Below the pieces are notes generated by a model. The model saw only the letters and a list, made by a program, of their open reading frames with translations, had not been told where the DNA came from and did no database searches. A program made the translations under genes and the position numbers. Shown here in pieces: positions 1 to 6,324 of a stretch of 9,779 nucleotides of DNA; the first letter of the stretch is position 1, and each line of letters starts with the position of its first letter. Source of the DNA: an uncultured Lachnospiraceae bacterium (lineage in GTDB: Bacteria > Bacillota_A > Clostridia > Lachnospirales > Lachnospiraceae); the NCBI GenBank assembly GCA_902795835.1, contig CADBNA010000338.1:1-9779 (forward strand), in the 5' to 3' direction.

Positions 1-917
1 ACAAAAATCCATCCGAACAGCGTGAAAACAGAGAGAACCGTGGACACGGCCACCAGCTGTCCCGCCAGTTCCCCGTCTCCGCCCATGCTCTGTGCCATGG
101 GAAAAGAACTGGCGGCCACAGGCGTCGCAAAAACAGATATATACACAAAACGCTCTGCGGGAGAAAAGCCGGCCGCCGCACTGACGGCTGCCGCGGCAGC
201 CGGAAGAATGACCAGCTTGATAAACAGGGACGGGAAAATACAGTACAGATTTTTCCGGATCGCCGTTATATGGAGGGTTCCGCCGAGCACAAACAGGGCC
301 ATGGGCGTTGCCAGCGATCCAAACGCCGAAACCGGGTTCCACAGACAGTCCGGAAGCTGCAGGTGAACCCCTTTTGCCGCAAACCCGAGAATCGTGCCGA
401 AAATCAGAGGATTTGTCAGGACATTTTTCAGCAGTTCCCCTTTTCCCGACGCTCCGTGTCCGTAATGCTCCAGGATGATGACCGCCATGACATTGTAGAG
501 CGGAACGATCACCGCCACGGGAACGGTCGCCAGCTGTGTTCCCGCCTCTCCAAATACATTGCCTGCCAGCGGAATGGCGAACAGGACGATATTGCTCCGG
601 TAGATTCCCTGGATGATGACTCCCCTCTTTTCATTCTCCGGAACAAGGCGCGGCACTGTCAGAACCAGGACCAGAATGAGAAAAAGAACGCTGACCGCCG
701 AATAAACCAGAAGCCGCAGGCCTTCGTGCATGGCAAAGTCGGAGGAATAGATGTTGCTGAACATCATAAACGGAAAAAACACCCTGAAAATCAGATAATT
801 CAGCTTTTTCATCAGGGTTTCATCCGCCGTTCCGCTTCTGCGTGTCAGATAGCCGGCTGTAATATAGAAGACAAACGGCACAACCGCATTTACGGATATG
901 ATCAGGTTTCCGGGCAT
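1..917 (-). CDS. AEC-family (auxin efflux carrier-like) permease, 3' end cut by window edge
   Basis: Translated by hand from the ATG at 917-915; 305 codons stay open to the window edge. AEC proteins are usually about 300-320 residues, so only the last few residues should be missing. The product is almost entirely hydrophobic, with about ten membrane segments, opens MPGNLIISVNAVVPFVFYI and has the family's central segment with the sequence NPLIFGTILGFAAKG, where AEC proteins have a proline-bearing helix after a charged loop. Family role: secondary transport of organic anions or amino-acid-like compounds across the cytoplasmic membrane; the substrate cannot be read from sequence. The start is supported by AAGGAGT seven bases upstream, which lies inside the end of the preceding CmpB gene (4-bp gap), so the two are surely co-transcribed. 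It is a diverged paralogue of the AEC gene at 2326-3240 in the same cluster. Confidence 0.85.
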   Translation of the reverse strand, partial: MPGNLIISVNAVVPFVFYITAGYLTRRSGTADETLMKKLNYLIFRVFFPFMMFSNIYSSDFAMHEGLRLLVYSAVSVLFLILVLVLTVPRLVPENEKRGVIIQGIYRSNIVLFAIPLAGNVFGEAGTQLATVPVAVIVPLYNVMAVIILEHYGHGASGKGELLKNVLTNPLIFGTILGFAAKGVHLQLPDCLWNPVSAFGSLATPMALFVLGGTLHITAIRKNLYCIFPSLFIKLVILPAAAAAVSAAAGFSPAERFVYISVFATPVAASSFPMAQSMGGDGELAGQLVAVSTVLSVFTLFGWIF

Positions 918-921
918 TTTT

Positions 922-1704
922 TTACTCCTTGTCTCTGCCAGATACGGCTGCGTCCTTCTTCCTGTGCCAGATGTTGCGGATTCCCATTTCTTTTCTGTCA
1001 TGCCGGAATGTGCGGATGCGCCTTACAGCTGCCTGTCCGACCGGGCCAAGCTGGCGGATATGTCCGCTGATTCTCTTCTGACGGGCACTGACGGAATCCC
1101 GGATCCGGGTCGTCTTCTGCACGGTGGTTCCGACCACTTTTTCCATCCGGTCATTGAACCTGGTCTCGGCACTTTCCACCAGCCTGTCAAAATGGCGCAG
1201 GACAGTCACGGTCAGCGTCAGGTCCGCGGCGAAAATGCCAAACAGCGGAAAAGCCAGATATTCCAGCGCAAGGGGTGAAAAACGTCCGGCCATCTGCTCC
1301 GTAAAAGGAGCGATCCACCGCACAATCAGAATGCCGGCAGCTCCGAAGCCCAGAGTGGTGAAGAGACTGATCCGTCCGTGAAGATTAAAGGGCAGGTCGC
1401 TGTAGTCCCACCACAGGGCATGAAACAGTTTTTCCAGAACCAGGGATGTGAGATATTCCAGTATGGCACTCCCGGCCGCAGAGATCAGAAACACCTGCCA
1501 CAGCCGCAGGGTGCCGCCGGCGGGGATCAGCTTTGTGATCAGGGAAATGGCAACCGCTCCCGTCCCGTAAATCGGACAGGCCGGACCAAACAAAAAGCCC
1601 CTGTTTTCCCACTGACCGGCTTTAACCGTGCAAAACAGCGACTCGTACACCCATCCAAGCATACTGTATACCAGAAAAAGACAGATATATCTTCCTGGAA
1701 GCAT
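922..1704 (-). CDS. CmpB-family putative ABC transporter permease (PF06541-type membrane protein)
   Basis: 260 residues. The N-terminal two thirds carry the conserved features of the family named 'putative ABC-transporter type IV' (CmpB): GWVYES near residue 17, NRGFLFGPACPIYGTG at 34-49, LEYLTS at 82-87 and WWDYSDLPFNLHGRIS at 98-113, each next to a predicted membrane helix (about five in all). The family's biochemical role is not established, and the ABC label is historical. The last 70 or so residues are hydrophilic and basic, with many Arg/Lys and no membrane segment, and probably form a cytoplasmic tail. The start ATG follows a strong AGGAGGT eight bases upstream. The gene begins 16 bp after the HD-domain gene and ends 4 bp before the distal AEC gene, so it is an internal cistron. 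Family assignment is firm; function is open. Confidence 0.85.
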   Translation of the reverse strand: MLPGRYICLFLVYSMLGWVYESLFCTVKAGQWENRGFLFGPACPIYGTGAVAISLITKLIPAGGTLRLWQVFLISAAGSAILEYLTSLVLEKLFHALWWDYSDLPFNLHGRISLFTTLGFGAAGILIVRWIAPFTEQMAGRFSPLALEYLAFPLFGIFAADLTLTVTVLRHFDRLVESAETRFNDRMEKVVGTTVQKTTRIRDSVSARQKRISGHIRQLGPVGQAAVRRIRTFRHDRKEMGIRNIWHRKKDAAVSGRDKE

Positions 1705-1720
1705 AGGCCTGCACCTCCTC

Positions 1721-2191
1721 TTATCTCCTCAGCAGGGTCTCATACAGTGATACCCATTTGTCAGAAAGGCATACGATCCAGGCCTCCCGGCTTCTGGGAA
1801 CCCTGGTAATGTTGAGGGGCCACATATGGCTGCGGATCACATGCTGCACTTCTTTTCCGGCATGAAACTGCTGTTCCGCATTCTGTCTGGCTCTCTCTGC
1901 GTGAATAAACCCATGCCAGTCATGACTCCCCCCATCCTTCTCATGCCAGTCATACAGGTAAAAATCATGCAGGACGGCACCGCGGATCAGAATATCCGGA
2001 TCCGCGTGCAGATGCAGCTTTCTGTTCATCCCGCAGCTTACTTCCGCCACCTTTTTGCAATGGTCATAGGTGGAGATTTTTCCGTGCTGCGTGTAGTTTT
2101 TCATTTCTCTGACCCGCTCGTCAGCCAGGAGGGTCCGGAGCAGCTCATCTTCTCTTTCTTTTGACGAATCCGTCGTTTTTTCTTCTGCCAT
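1721..2191 (-). CDS. HD-domain protein (putative metal-dependent phosphohydrolase)
   Basis: 156 residues from the ATG at 2191-2189. The same frame stays open far upstream, but that extension is the out-of-frame shadow of the AEC gene; similarity to HD proteins begins near TYDHCKKVAE. Visible HD-type ligands: H44, the H75-D76 doublet in AVLHDFYLYDWH, HGFIHA (H93, H97), H122 in RSHMWPLN and D144 in WIVCLSDKWVSLYET. The pattern RSHMWPLN..RVPRSREAWIV is typical of a small stand-alone HD family common in Clostridia, presumed to hydrolyse a phosphoester or nucleotide; the substrate is unknown. No membrane segment, so cytoplasmic. The ribosome binding site is weak (an A-rich stretch, no GGAGG) and the 134-bp gap upstream holds a hairpin, so expression may be lower than for its neighbours or depend on read-through. 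Sixteen bp separate it from the CmpB-family gene. Confidence 0.83.
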   Translation of the reverse strand: MAEEKTTDSSKEREDELLRTLLADERVREMKNYTQHGKISTYDHCKKVAEVSCGMNRKLHLHADPDILIRGAVLHDFYLYDWHEKDGGSHDWHGFIHAERARQNAEQQFHAGKEVQHVIRSHMWPLNITRVPRSREAWIVCLSDKWVSLYETLLRR

Positions 2192-2246
2192 ATGTCTTTT
2201 TCGTTTATTATTCCGGTTAGTTGTGGTTACAGCCGTCAGACCTGCG

Positions 2247-2296
2247 GGGAAAACCTCCTGGGGTAAACCTGGCATTTCCCCCGCCTGAAGAGGAGG
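2247..2296 (-). terminator. Possible intrinsic terminator or attenuating hairpin after the AEC gene
   Basis: On the minus strand CCTCCT (2296-2291) can pair with AGGAGG (2259-2254). Enclosed between them is a second stem, GGGG.AAA with TTT.CCCC (2282-2260), with one mismatch and a 7-base loop; an 8-base bulge lies between the stems. TTTT follows the outer stem. It begins about 30 bases after the AEC stop codon, where a terminator is expected. The T-run is short and the downstream HD gene has no visible promoter of its own, so partial read-through is likelier than full stop. Stem and loop were read by eye; no folding energy was computed. Confidence 0.4.
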
Positions 2297-2325
2297 GGGC
2301 CATCGCCTTCTGCGTATCTTCCGCA

Positions 2326-3240
2326 TTATCCAAACAGTACGCTCAGAAGAAGCGTCACTGTAAAGAAAGACACCAGCGTCGTCATCATGATGCCCCGGGC
2401 CAGTATCTCCGTCGGGTAGCCCTCTTTTTCCGCCAGGATCAGCGAAAGGTTGCCGGCAGGCATCGCCACCATCAGACAGAATGCCATTGTCAGATAGGGA
2501 TCCGCACCGCCCGCCCGCAGCGCGATCGTGATCACTGCCGGAATCACCAGCATTCTGCCCGGCAGATACAGCCACATGCTGCGGTCCAGCAGAGATTCCT
2601 TCAGGGAAAGCTTCGCCACCGAAGAGCCGAGGAGCATCATCGCCAGAAACGTGGTGGAGTTGCCCAGATAATCGGCGATATTGGCCGGTATCAGCGGGAG
2701 GGTAATGCCGAACCACCGGATCGCCACCGCAGCTGCCGCTCCCAGAAATCCGGGGCTGAGCAGTTTTTTCAGACTGACCTGTTCCCTTCCCCCCAGGACA
2801 ATGACACCATGGGTATAGATATAGATACTGAACATGGCATTGACAATGATCACATAGATCATGGCCTTTTCCGGCAGAATCACCTGTGCGAGCGGGATTC
2901 CCATAAAGCCCGTATTGGTGTAGACCGTCATCATGTTGTAGAATTTCCGGTCCTCTGCAGGTATGCGCAGCACCACCGGCAGGGCAAAACCCAGAACACA
3001 GAGGACCGCGTACAGCCCGGCTGCCAGCAAGAGTCCGTTCAGCAGCTCCCCGCGGGACGTAAAAGCATCCTGGTTTCCGGCTGCGGAAATCATCAGCGCC
3101 GGATTTGTGATATTTGCAATGATAAAAGACAGCTGTTTTGTAAACCGCCCGTCGATCCTGCTGCTCTTTCTCAGGTAAAAGCCGATCATCATCATGACGG
3201 CAATCACAGCCATCTGCTGCAAAAGAATGATGGTGCTCAT
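2326..3240 (-). CDS. AEC-family (auxin efflux carrier-like) permease
   Basis: 304 residues, the usual length for the family. Around ten hydrophobic segments, beginning with LLQQMAVIAVMMMIGFYL and ending SFFTVTLLLSVLFG. Typical family features include an N-terminal helix followed by a basic loop (RKSSRIDGRFTK), ITNPALMI, NTGFMGIPLAQ with a polar break in the middle of a helix, and AIRWFGITLPL. AEC carriers move organic anions, amino acids or related metabolites across the cytoplasmic membrane; the substrate here is unknown. The start ATG follows AAAGGTGAT at a normal distance. A strong promoter lies 190 bp upstream with a hairpin between it and the start codon, so this gene heads the cluster AEC-HD-CmpB-AEC and may be controlled in its leader. 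Family call is firm. Confidence 0.88.
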   Translation of the reverse strand: MSTIILLQQMAVIAVMMMIGFYLRKSSRIDGRFTKQLSFIIANITNPALMISAAGNQDAFTSRGELLNGLLLAAGLYAVLCVLGFALPVVLRIPAEDRKFYNMMTVYTNTGFMGIPLAQVILPEKAMIYVIIVNAMFSIYIYTHGVIVLGGREQVSLKKLLSPGFLGAAAAVAIRWFGITLPLIPANIADYLGNSTTFLAMMLLGSSVAKLSLKESLLDRSMWLYLPGRMLVIPAVITIALRAGGADPYLTMAFCLMVAMPAGNLSLILAEKEGYPTEILARGIMMTTLVSFFTVTLLLSVLFG

Positions 3241-3288
3241 TTATTATCACCTTTCACGGTCAACGGCAGCCGGTTATTTCCTGCAAAA

Positions 3289-3315
3289 GCCCCTGCAGAC
3301 TGACTCTGCAGGGGC
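3289..3315 (-). terminator. Intrinsic terminator / possible attenuator hairpin in the AEC leader
   Basis: A perfect 11-bp inverted repeat, GCCCCTGCAGA (3289-3299) and TCTGCAGGGGC (3305-3315), with a 5-base loop. Read on the minus strand it is followed at once by TTTTG; on the plus strand no T-run follows, so it points leftward. It lies 48 bp upstream of the AEC start codon but downstream of the promoter at 3427-3455, so it could end mazG transcripts and also attenuate the AEC transcript. The T-run is only four bases, which makes efficiency uncertain. Confidence 0.65.
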
Positions 3316-3426
3316 ACCTCCGGCCGCCGCGTGCTCCACGGGAAAATTCTATAAGGTTGGACCTGGACACCGGCGATACGGCAGCGCTGACTGCCGCACT
3401 CCTCCCGGAACCGGGGGATCAGTTCC

Positions 3427-3455
3427 ATTATATACCCTGCGCAGGGGAGAGTCAA
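3427..3455 (-). promoter_or_regulatory. Sigma-A-type promoter upstream of the AEC cluster, with palindromic spacer
   Basis: On the minus strand: -35 TTGACT (3455-3450), 17-bp spacer, -10 TATAAT (3432-3427, perfect consensus). Predicted start of transcription near 3420, giving a leader of about 180 nt before the AEC gene. The spacer holds a perfect 12-bp palindrome, CCCTGCGCAGGG, a plausible repressor or activator site because it sits between the two polymerase contact boxes. The promoter lies 30 bp past the mazG stop codon and reads away from it in the same direction. Confidence 0.75.
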
Positions 3456-3484
3456 AAACACAAGAATGCCAGAACGAAAAGTCT

Positions 3485-3967
3485 TTACATGTCTTTCGGC
3501 AGGTTTTTTCTCTTCCTTGCCGTGTCAAGCAGGTGCTCCGACTCGGTCAGCGCCTTTGCCAGATAAGCGTCCACCCATTCTTTTCCGGCCTTCTCCTTCT
3601 GCTTGCTGGCATTCCAGCTGGCGAGGGCTTCCTCCGGTGTGTCTGCCCGGCCATCGCCGAATACATGTGGATGTCTCCGGATCATTTTGTCGCTGATTCC
3701 CTGAATTACATCTTCTATCGTAAACAGGCCTTCCTCCTCCGCGATACGGGCGTGCATGACAACCTGCAGCAGCAGGTCGCCCAGCTCTTCCTTCAGATTG
3801 TCCGGGTCACCTGTCTCACTTAGGATATTGATGCCGCAGATCACCTCCGCAGCCTCTTCGATGCAGGGCGCCTTCAGGCTCTCATGTGTCTGCGCCCGGT
3901 CCCACCGGCAGCCGTCCGGGGCACGCAGGCGGGCAACGACGCTGCACAGATTGTCAAATATTTCCAT
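3485..3967 (-). CDS. mazG: MazG-type nucleoside triphosphate pyrophosphohydrolase
   Basis: 160 residues from the ATG at 3967-3965, chosen because AGAGAGGTG lies five bases upstream and family similarity starts right there; the frame is open about 30 codons further upstream, but without family sequence. A single MazG domain is visible: CRWDRAQTHESL (20-31), the metal-binding EEAAE (37-41) paired with ELGD (61-64), then DKMIRRHPHVFGD (93-105), normal in MazG proteins. The enzyme hydrolyses nucleoside triphosphates, including non-canonical ones, to the monophosphate and pyrophosphate, using Mg2+ held by these acidic residues. Full-length E. coli-type MazG has two such domains (about 260 residues); this short single-domain form is common in Firmicutes. 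Oddities: Arg replaces the usual Pro in C-P-W-D, and EEAAE replaces the commoner EEAYE. It follows the 175-aa gene with a 117-bp gap; no clear promoter was seen there. Confidence 0.9.
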   Translation of the reverse strand: MEIFDNLCSVVARLRAPDGCRWDRAQTHESLKAPCIEEAAEVICGINILSETGDPDNLKEELGDLLLQVVMHARIAEEEGLFTIEDVIQGISDKMIRRHPHVFGDGRADTPEEALASWNASKQKEKAGKEWVDAYLAKALTESEHLLDTARKRKNLPKDM

Positions 3968-4084
3968 GTGTGCACCTCTCTGTGAACCATCGGGGCGATT
4001 CTGTATTGTATGATCGAGACGCCAAAAGCAGGTTACGGATTGCGCCGCATCTTGTGCTCCCACAATCCTGCCCGCTCTTGCTCC

Positions 4085-4612
4085 TCAGTCCCTGCCGAAC
4101 TCCCCCGGCCGGATCCGGAGGTTCTTCTTTCCCTTCGACCAGAACATACAGTGAACGCCCGCTCCCTTTTCCTGAATCAGCCGGATAAACTCATCACAGT
4201 CCGCTGTGTGCAGGAATTCACGCACTTCCTTTTTCACGGCATCCGGACGTACCTGTGTCTCCTCCATCGTCAGTGAACAAATCCAGTCTTCCCGGCAATA
4301 AACATTCACCACATACAGGCGGTCCGCCAGCAGATCCCGGAGGTTCCGCAGCGCCAGGCCGTACTCATCCTCATCCGCCTCATAAAAGGCCTGCCAGTCG
4401 CCGAAAGAGAGGGTGATATCCTCCCCCAGGTCAATGTACAGGGCTTCGCCTCCTGCAGGATTCTCCGCTTCCACGCAGACGCTCTCTCCCTCCAGATAAT
4501 CATAGTCTTCTTCGCCGGCCGTATGGATCGTTGTCTGCAGGCTGCGGAGCTCCTGCAGGATTTCCGGCAGCTTTTCCGGCGGATTCATTTTGTTTGTTTC
4601 ATTTTTGCTCAT
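4085..4612 (-). CDS. Acidic cytoplasmic protein of unknown function
   Basis: 175 residues; I do not recognise the family. Start at the ATG 4612-4610 with AAAAGGATG four bases upstream. No signal peptide or membrane segment. Composition is strongly acidic, with Glu/Asp-rich runs such as EADEDEY and EEDYDYLEGE. Layout: an N-terminal helix rich in Leu/Glu (PEILQELRSLQTTIH), a likely beta-rich middle ending in ALYIDLGEDITLSFGDWQAFY, a helix (LALRNLRDLLADR), a beta strand with aromatic and Cys residues (LYVVNVYCREDWICSLTM), a helix, and a basic end (WSKGKKNLRIRPGEFGRD). The short alternation of strands and helices suggests one compact domain. It lies between a palindromic repeat and mazG on the same strand, which gives no firm hint of function. 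Codon usage looks like that of its neighbours, so it is likely a genuine gene. Confidence 0.75.
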   Translation of the reverse strand: MSKNETNKMNPPEKLPEILQELRSLQTTIHTAGEEDYDYLEGESVCVEAENPAGGEALYIDLGEDITLSFGDWQAFYEADEDEYGLALRNLRDLLADRLYVVNVYCREDWICSLTMEETQVRPDAVKKEVREFLHTADCDEFIRLIQEKGAGVHCMFWSKGKKNLRIRPGEFGRD

Positions 4613-4641
4613 GGTACATCCTTTTCAGAAACGAAGACGAA

Positions 4642-4734
4642 GGAGACAGAGGTCAGACCTGTGTCTCCTCAGACCGGTTCACTCACATGACGGATGGTAT
4701 AATTCGAGGAGACACAGGTCTGACCCCTGTCTCC
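4642..4734. repeat. 93-bp nested inverted repeat (REP/MITE-like)
   Basis: Two 29-bp arms, 4642-4670 and 4706-4734, are reverse complements of each other with one mismatch, separated by 35 bp. Each arm is itself a near palindrome: GGAGACAGAGGT-CAG-ACCTGTGTCTCC in the first (11 of 12 pairs) and GGAGACACAGGT-CTG-ACCCCTGTCTCC in the second (10 of 12 pairs). The core GGTCAGACC resembles the GGGGTCAGACCCC-type cores common in bacterial REP sequences. The second arm ends one base from the cbiL stop codon. There is no T-run on either strand, so it is not a standard terminator. Too short to encode anything; most likely a mobile non-autonomous repeat. Confidence 0.75.
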
Positions 4735-4735
4735 C

Positions 4736-5419
4736 TCACTCTGGCTTCACGATTATGAGTGAGAAATACCCTGCATCATCCGGAATTTCTTCCACGTTGT
4801 AATATACTTTCTCGGTTTCCATGCTGCAGTTTTCTACAGCCATCGCCGTTTTCCCGCTGTCCCGTATCATCTTCTTCACTTCTGCCATGTGACTGGCGGA
4901 TTTCATCAGGACATAATTGCCCGGCAGATCCAGTCTGTCTCCCAGACTCTGTGTCGCCGGTACCACATGCAGAGGCTCATTCCAGAGGGTCAGAGACGTA
5001 TTCAGGCGGGCAGCGGCCGCACAAAAGGACGGTATGCCGTTCACCAGAGCCGTCTGATAACCGTCTGCCTCCGCGATCTCCTGCACATAGGAAAACGTAC
5101 AGTAGATCGTGGAATCGCCAAGTGTCAGAAAAACAACATTTTTTCCTTTGTCCAGATAACTCTCCAGAAGTCTGGCTCCTGCCAGATGCTGGCGATGCTG
5201 CTCTTCTTTGTCCATAACCATGGGGAAATGCACGGGCACCAGCTCTTTTTCCGCCAGTTCCGGAACGGCCTGTACGGCAATTTTGTATGCCACCGTCTCC
5301 CGGGGTTCCTTTCCGGGAAGTGCGATCACATCATTCTCCCGGATCAGCCGGCATGCTTTGAGAGTCATCAGTTCCGGATCTCCGGGTCCCACACCTACGC
5401 CATATAATACTGCACTCAT
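4736..5419 (-). CDS. cbiL: Precorrin-2 / cobalt-factor II C20-methyltransferase
   Basis: 227 residues, the family's normal length. Tetrapyrrole methylase fold: the N-terminal GVGVGPGDPELMTLKA (7-22) is the family's glycine-rich loop, LTLGDSTIYCTFSYV (98-112) is the SAM-site signature that marks the CobI/CbiL type, and NGIPSFCAAAARLN (127-140) follows as expected. The enzyme transfers a methyl from S-adenosylmethionine to C20 of precorrin-2 or its cobalt form during vitamin B12 ring synthesis in the cytoplasm. In an anaerobe the cobalt-first role (CbiL) is likelier; sequence alone does not settle it. The start follows GGAGGGA eight bases upstream. It is the only B12 gene in the window and lies 94 bp downstream of the chelate ABC importer on the same strand, with no terminator seen in between, so probably the last gene of that operon. 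A palindromic repeat directly follows its stop codon. Confidence 0.92.
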   Translation of the reverse strand: MSAVLYGVGVGPGDPELMTLKACRLIRENDVIALPGKEPRETVAYKIAVQAVPELAEKELVPVHFPMVMDKEEQHRQHLAGARLLESYLDKGKNVVFLTLGDSTIYCTFSYVQEIAEADGYQTALVNGIPSFCAAAARLNTSLTLWNEPLHVVPATQSLGDRLDLPGNYVLMKSASHMAEVKKMIRDSGKTAMAVENCSMETEKVYYNVEEIPDDAGYFSLIIVKPE

Positions 5420-5513
5420 GTTTTCTGTCCCTCCATTTTTTTGCTCTGCCTGTCAGGCCGCACATGCAAGTCCGTCTCTTTCTGGGTATTGTACTATGCC
5501 GCCTATAAAACTT

Positions 5514-6317
5514 CTACCTGTTTTTTTCTGCCAGAGGCCCTGTCTCTTCTTCCCACTGTCCCAGCATTTTTTTCATCCAGGCATACACATCCATGGCATA
5601 CGCCTCCTCCAGATGCTCTTTCGAAAAAACTTCTTCCATGCTTCCCCGGGCCAGGACCTTTCCTTTGTTCAGAAGCACTGCCTTCGTCCCGTATGCCTTT
5701 GCCAGGCTCAGGTCGTGCACGACCGATATGACAGCACGGCCCTCCTCCCGCAGCCAGGACGCAATCAGCTCAAAAACCTGTTTCTGATAAATCAGATCCA
5801 GATGATTGGTGGGCTCGTCCAGTATCAGCAGCCGGGGATCCTGCGCAAAAAGCTGGGCCAGAAACATCCGCTGCAGCTCTCCGCCTGACAGCTTCAGAAC
5901 AGAGTGATCCGCCAGATGGGTCATTCCTGTCATTTCCAGTGCGCGTTCCACACGATCGGTTCCCTCGTCATCCCGTGTCCGGAAAATTCCCGAGGTATAG
6001 GCATACCGTCCCAGTCTCACAACCTCCCCCACTGTAAAGGAATAACTGAGAAAATGATTCTGATCCAGCATCCCGATATTCCTTGCCATTTCATCCGCAC
6101 GGTACTTCCGGATGTCTTTGCCCCTGTAAAGAATCTCTCCGGTATAGGGCGCTCCCTGTGTAATGGCGTTGACAATCGTAGACTTTCCCGCGCCGTTCGG
6201 GCCGACCAGCATCAGCCACTCTCCCTCTCCCAGGGACAGGCTTGCATCATCTACAATAACAGCCGTTCCATACTGTACGCACAGATTCCGGATTTCCAGC
6301 AGATTCTCCACGGTCAT
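5514..6317 (-). CDS. ATP-binding protein of iron-chelate/corrinoid-type ABC importer
   Basis: 267 residues (FecE/BtuD type). All nucleotide-site motifs are intact: Walker A GPNGAGKST (39-47), Q-loop Q86, signature LSGGE (143-147), Walker B LLILDE (163-168), D-loop NHLD and switch H201. It powers import of a metal chelate, haem or corrinoid through the FecCD permease encoded upstream. The ATG at 6317 overlaps the permease stop codon (ATGA), but the only Shine-Dalgarno-like run, GGGGAGG, directly abuts that ATG; a GTG two codons further (6311-6309) sits six bases from it and may be the true start. The C-terminal tail after the HLEEAYAMDVYAW stretch is polar and ends AEKNR. The ABC class is certain; the cargo is inferred only from the neighbours. 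Confidence 0.93.
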   Translation of the reverse strand: MTVENLLEIRNLCVQYGTAVIVDDASLSLGEGEWLMLVGPNGAGKSTIVNAITQGAPYTGEILYRGKDIRKYRADEMARNIGMLDQNHFLSYSFTVGEVVRLGRYAYTSGIFRTRDDEGTDRVERALEMTGMTHLADHSVLKLSGGELQRMFLAQLFAQDPRLLILDEPTNHLDLIYQKQVFELIASWLREEGRAVISVVHDLSLAKAYGTKAVLLNKGKVLARGSMEEVFSKEHLEEAYAMDVYAWMKKMLGQWEEETGPLAEKNR

Positions 6318-6324
6318 CCTCCCC
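6309..6324 (-). promoter_or_regulatory. Ribosome binding site that bears on the ATPase start
   Basis: GGGGAGG (6324-6318) touches the overlapping ATG (6317-6315), leaving no spacer, but lies six bases from the in-frame GTG at 6311-6309. Normal Shine-Dalgarno spacing of about 5-9 bases favours the GTG start, which would shorten the protein by two residues. The ATGA overlap with the permease stop may instead allow coupled re-initiation at the ATG. Confidence 0.5.

Noticed and set aside
2230..2325. Fluoride-type riboswitch suggested by GGCGATGG on the minus strand
   Set aside because: The following conserved CGCC/AAAC and pseudoknot partners are absent, and the segment lies just after a gene end where a terminator-like hairpin explains it.
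2192..3250. Long upstream extension of the HD-gene frame across the AEC gene
   Set aside because: The extension is out of frame with the AEC protein and rich in Gly/His/Arg/Cys without any family match; it is a shadow frame. The HD protein starts at 2191.
2221..3303. 360-codon plus-strand open frame, and a similar 266-codon frame at 270-1070
   Set aside because: Both are antisense to well-supported AEC genes, are rich in His/Arg/Gln and lack family similarity; they arise from the GC-rich third positions of the true genes.
3330..3345. T-box-like motif GTGGAGCACGCGG in the AEC leader, before the hairpin
   Set aside because: It differs from the T-box consensus (GGTGGNACCGCGG) by an insertion and changed bases, and only about 85 nt lie between the predicted start and the motif, too short for a standard stem I with specifier loop. 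Kept only as part of the generic leader finding.
3237..3461. 74-codon minus-strand frame whose stop overlaps the AEC ATG (ATGA)
   Set aside because: Its ATGs at 3461 and 3428 lie upstream of the predicted transcription start, it has no ribosome binding site, and its sequence resembles no protein; the overlap looks accidental.
3968..4084. Promoter for mazG (TACAAT at about 4002-4007) and a TTGTG/CACAA hairpin after the 175-aa gene
   Set aside because: The -10-like box has no partner at proper spacing, and the hairpin has no T-run; neither is strong enough to annotate.
4700..4705. TATAAT on the plus strand inside the palindromic repeat
   Set aside because: No -35 box at 16-18 bp and no plus-strand gene follows.
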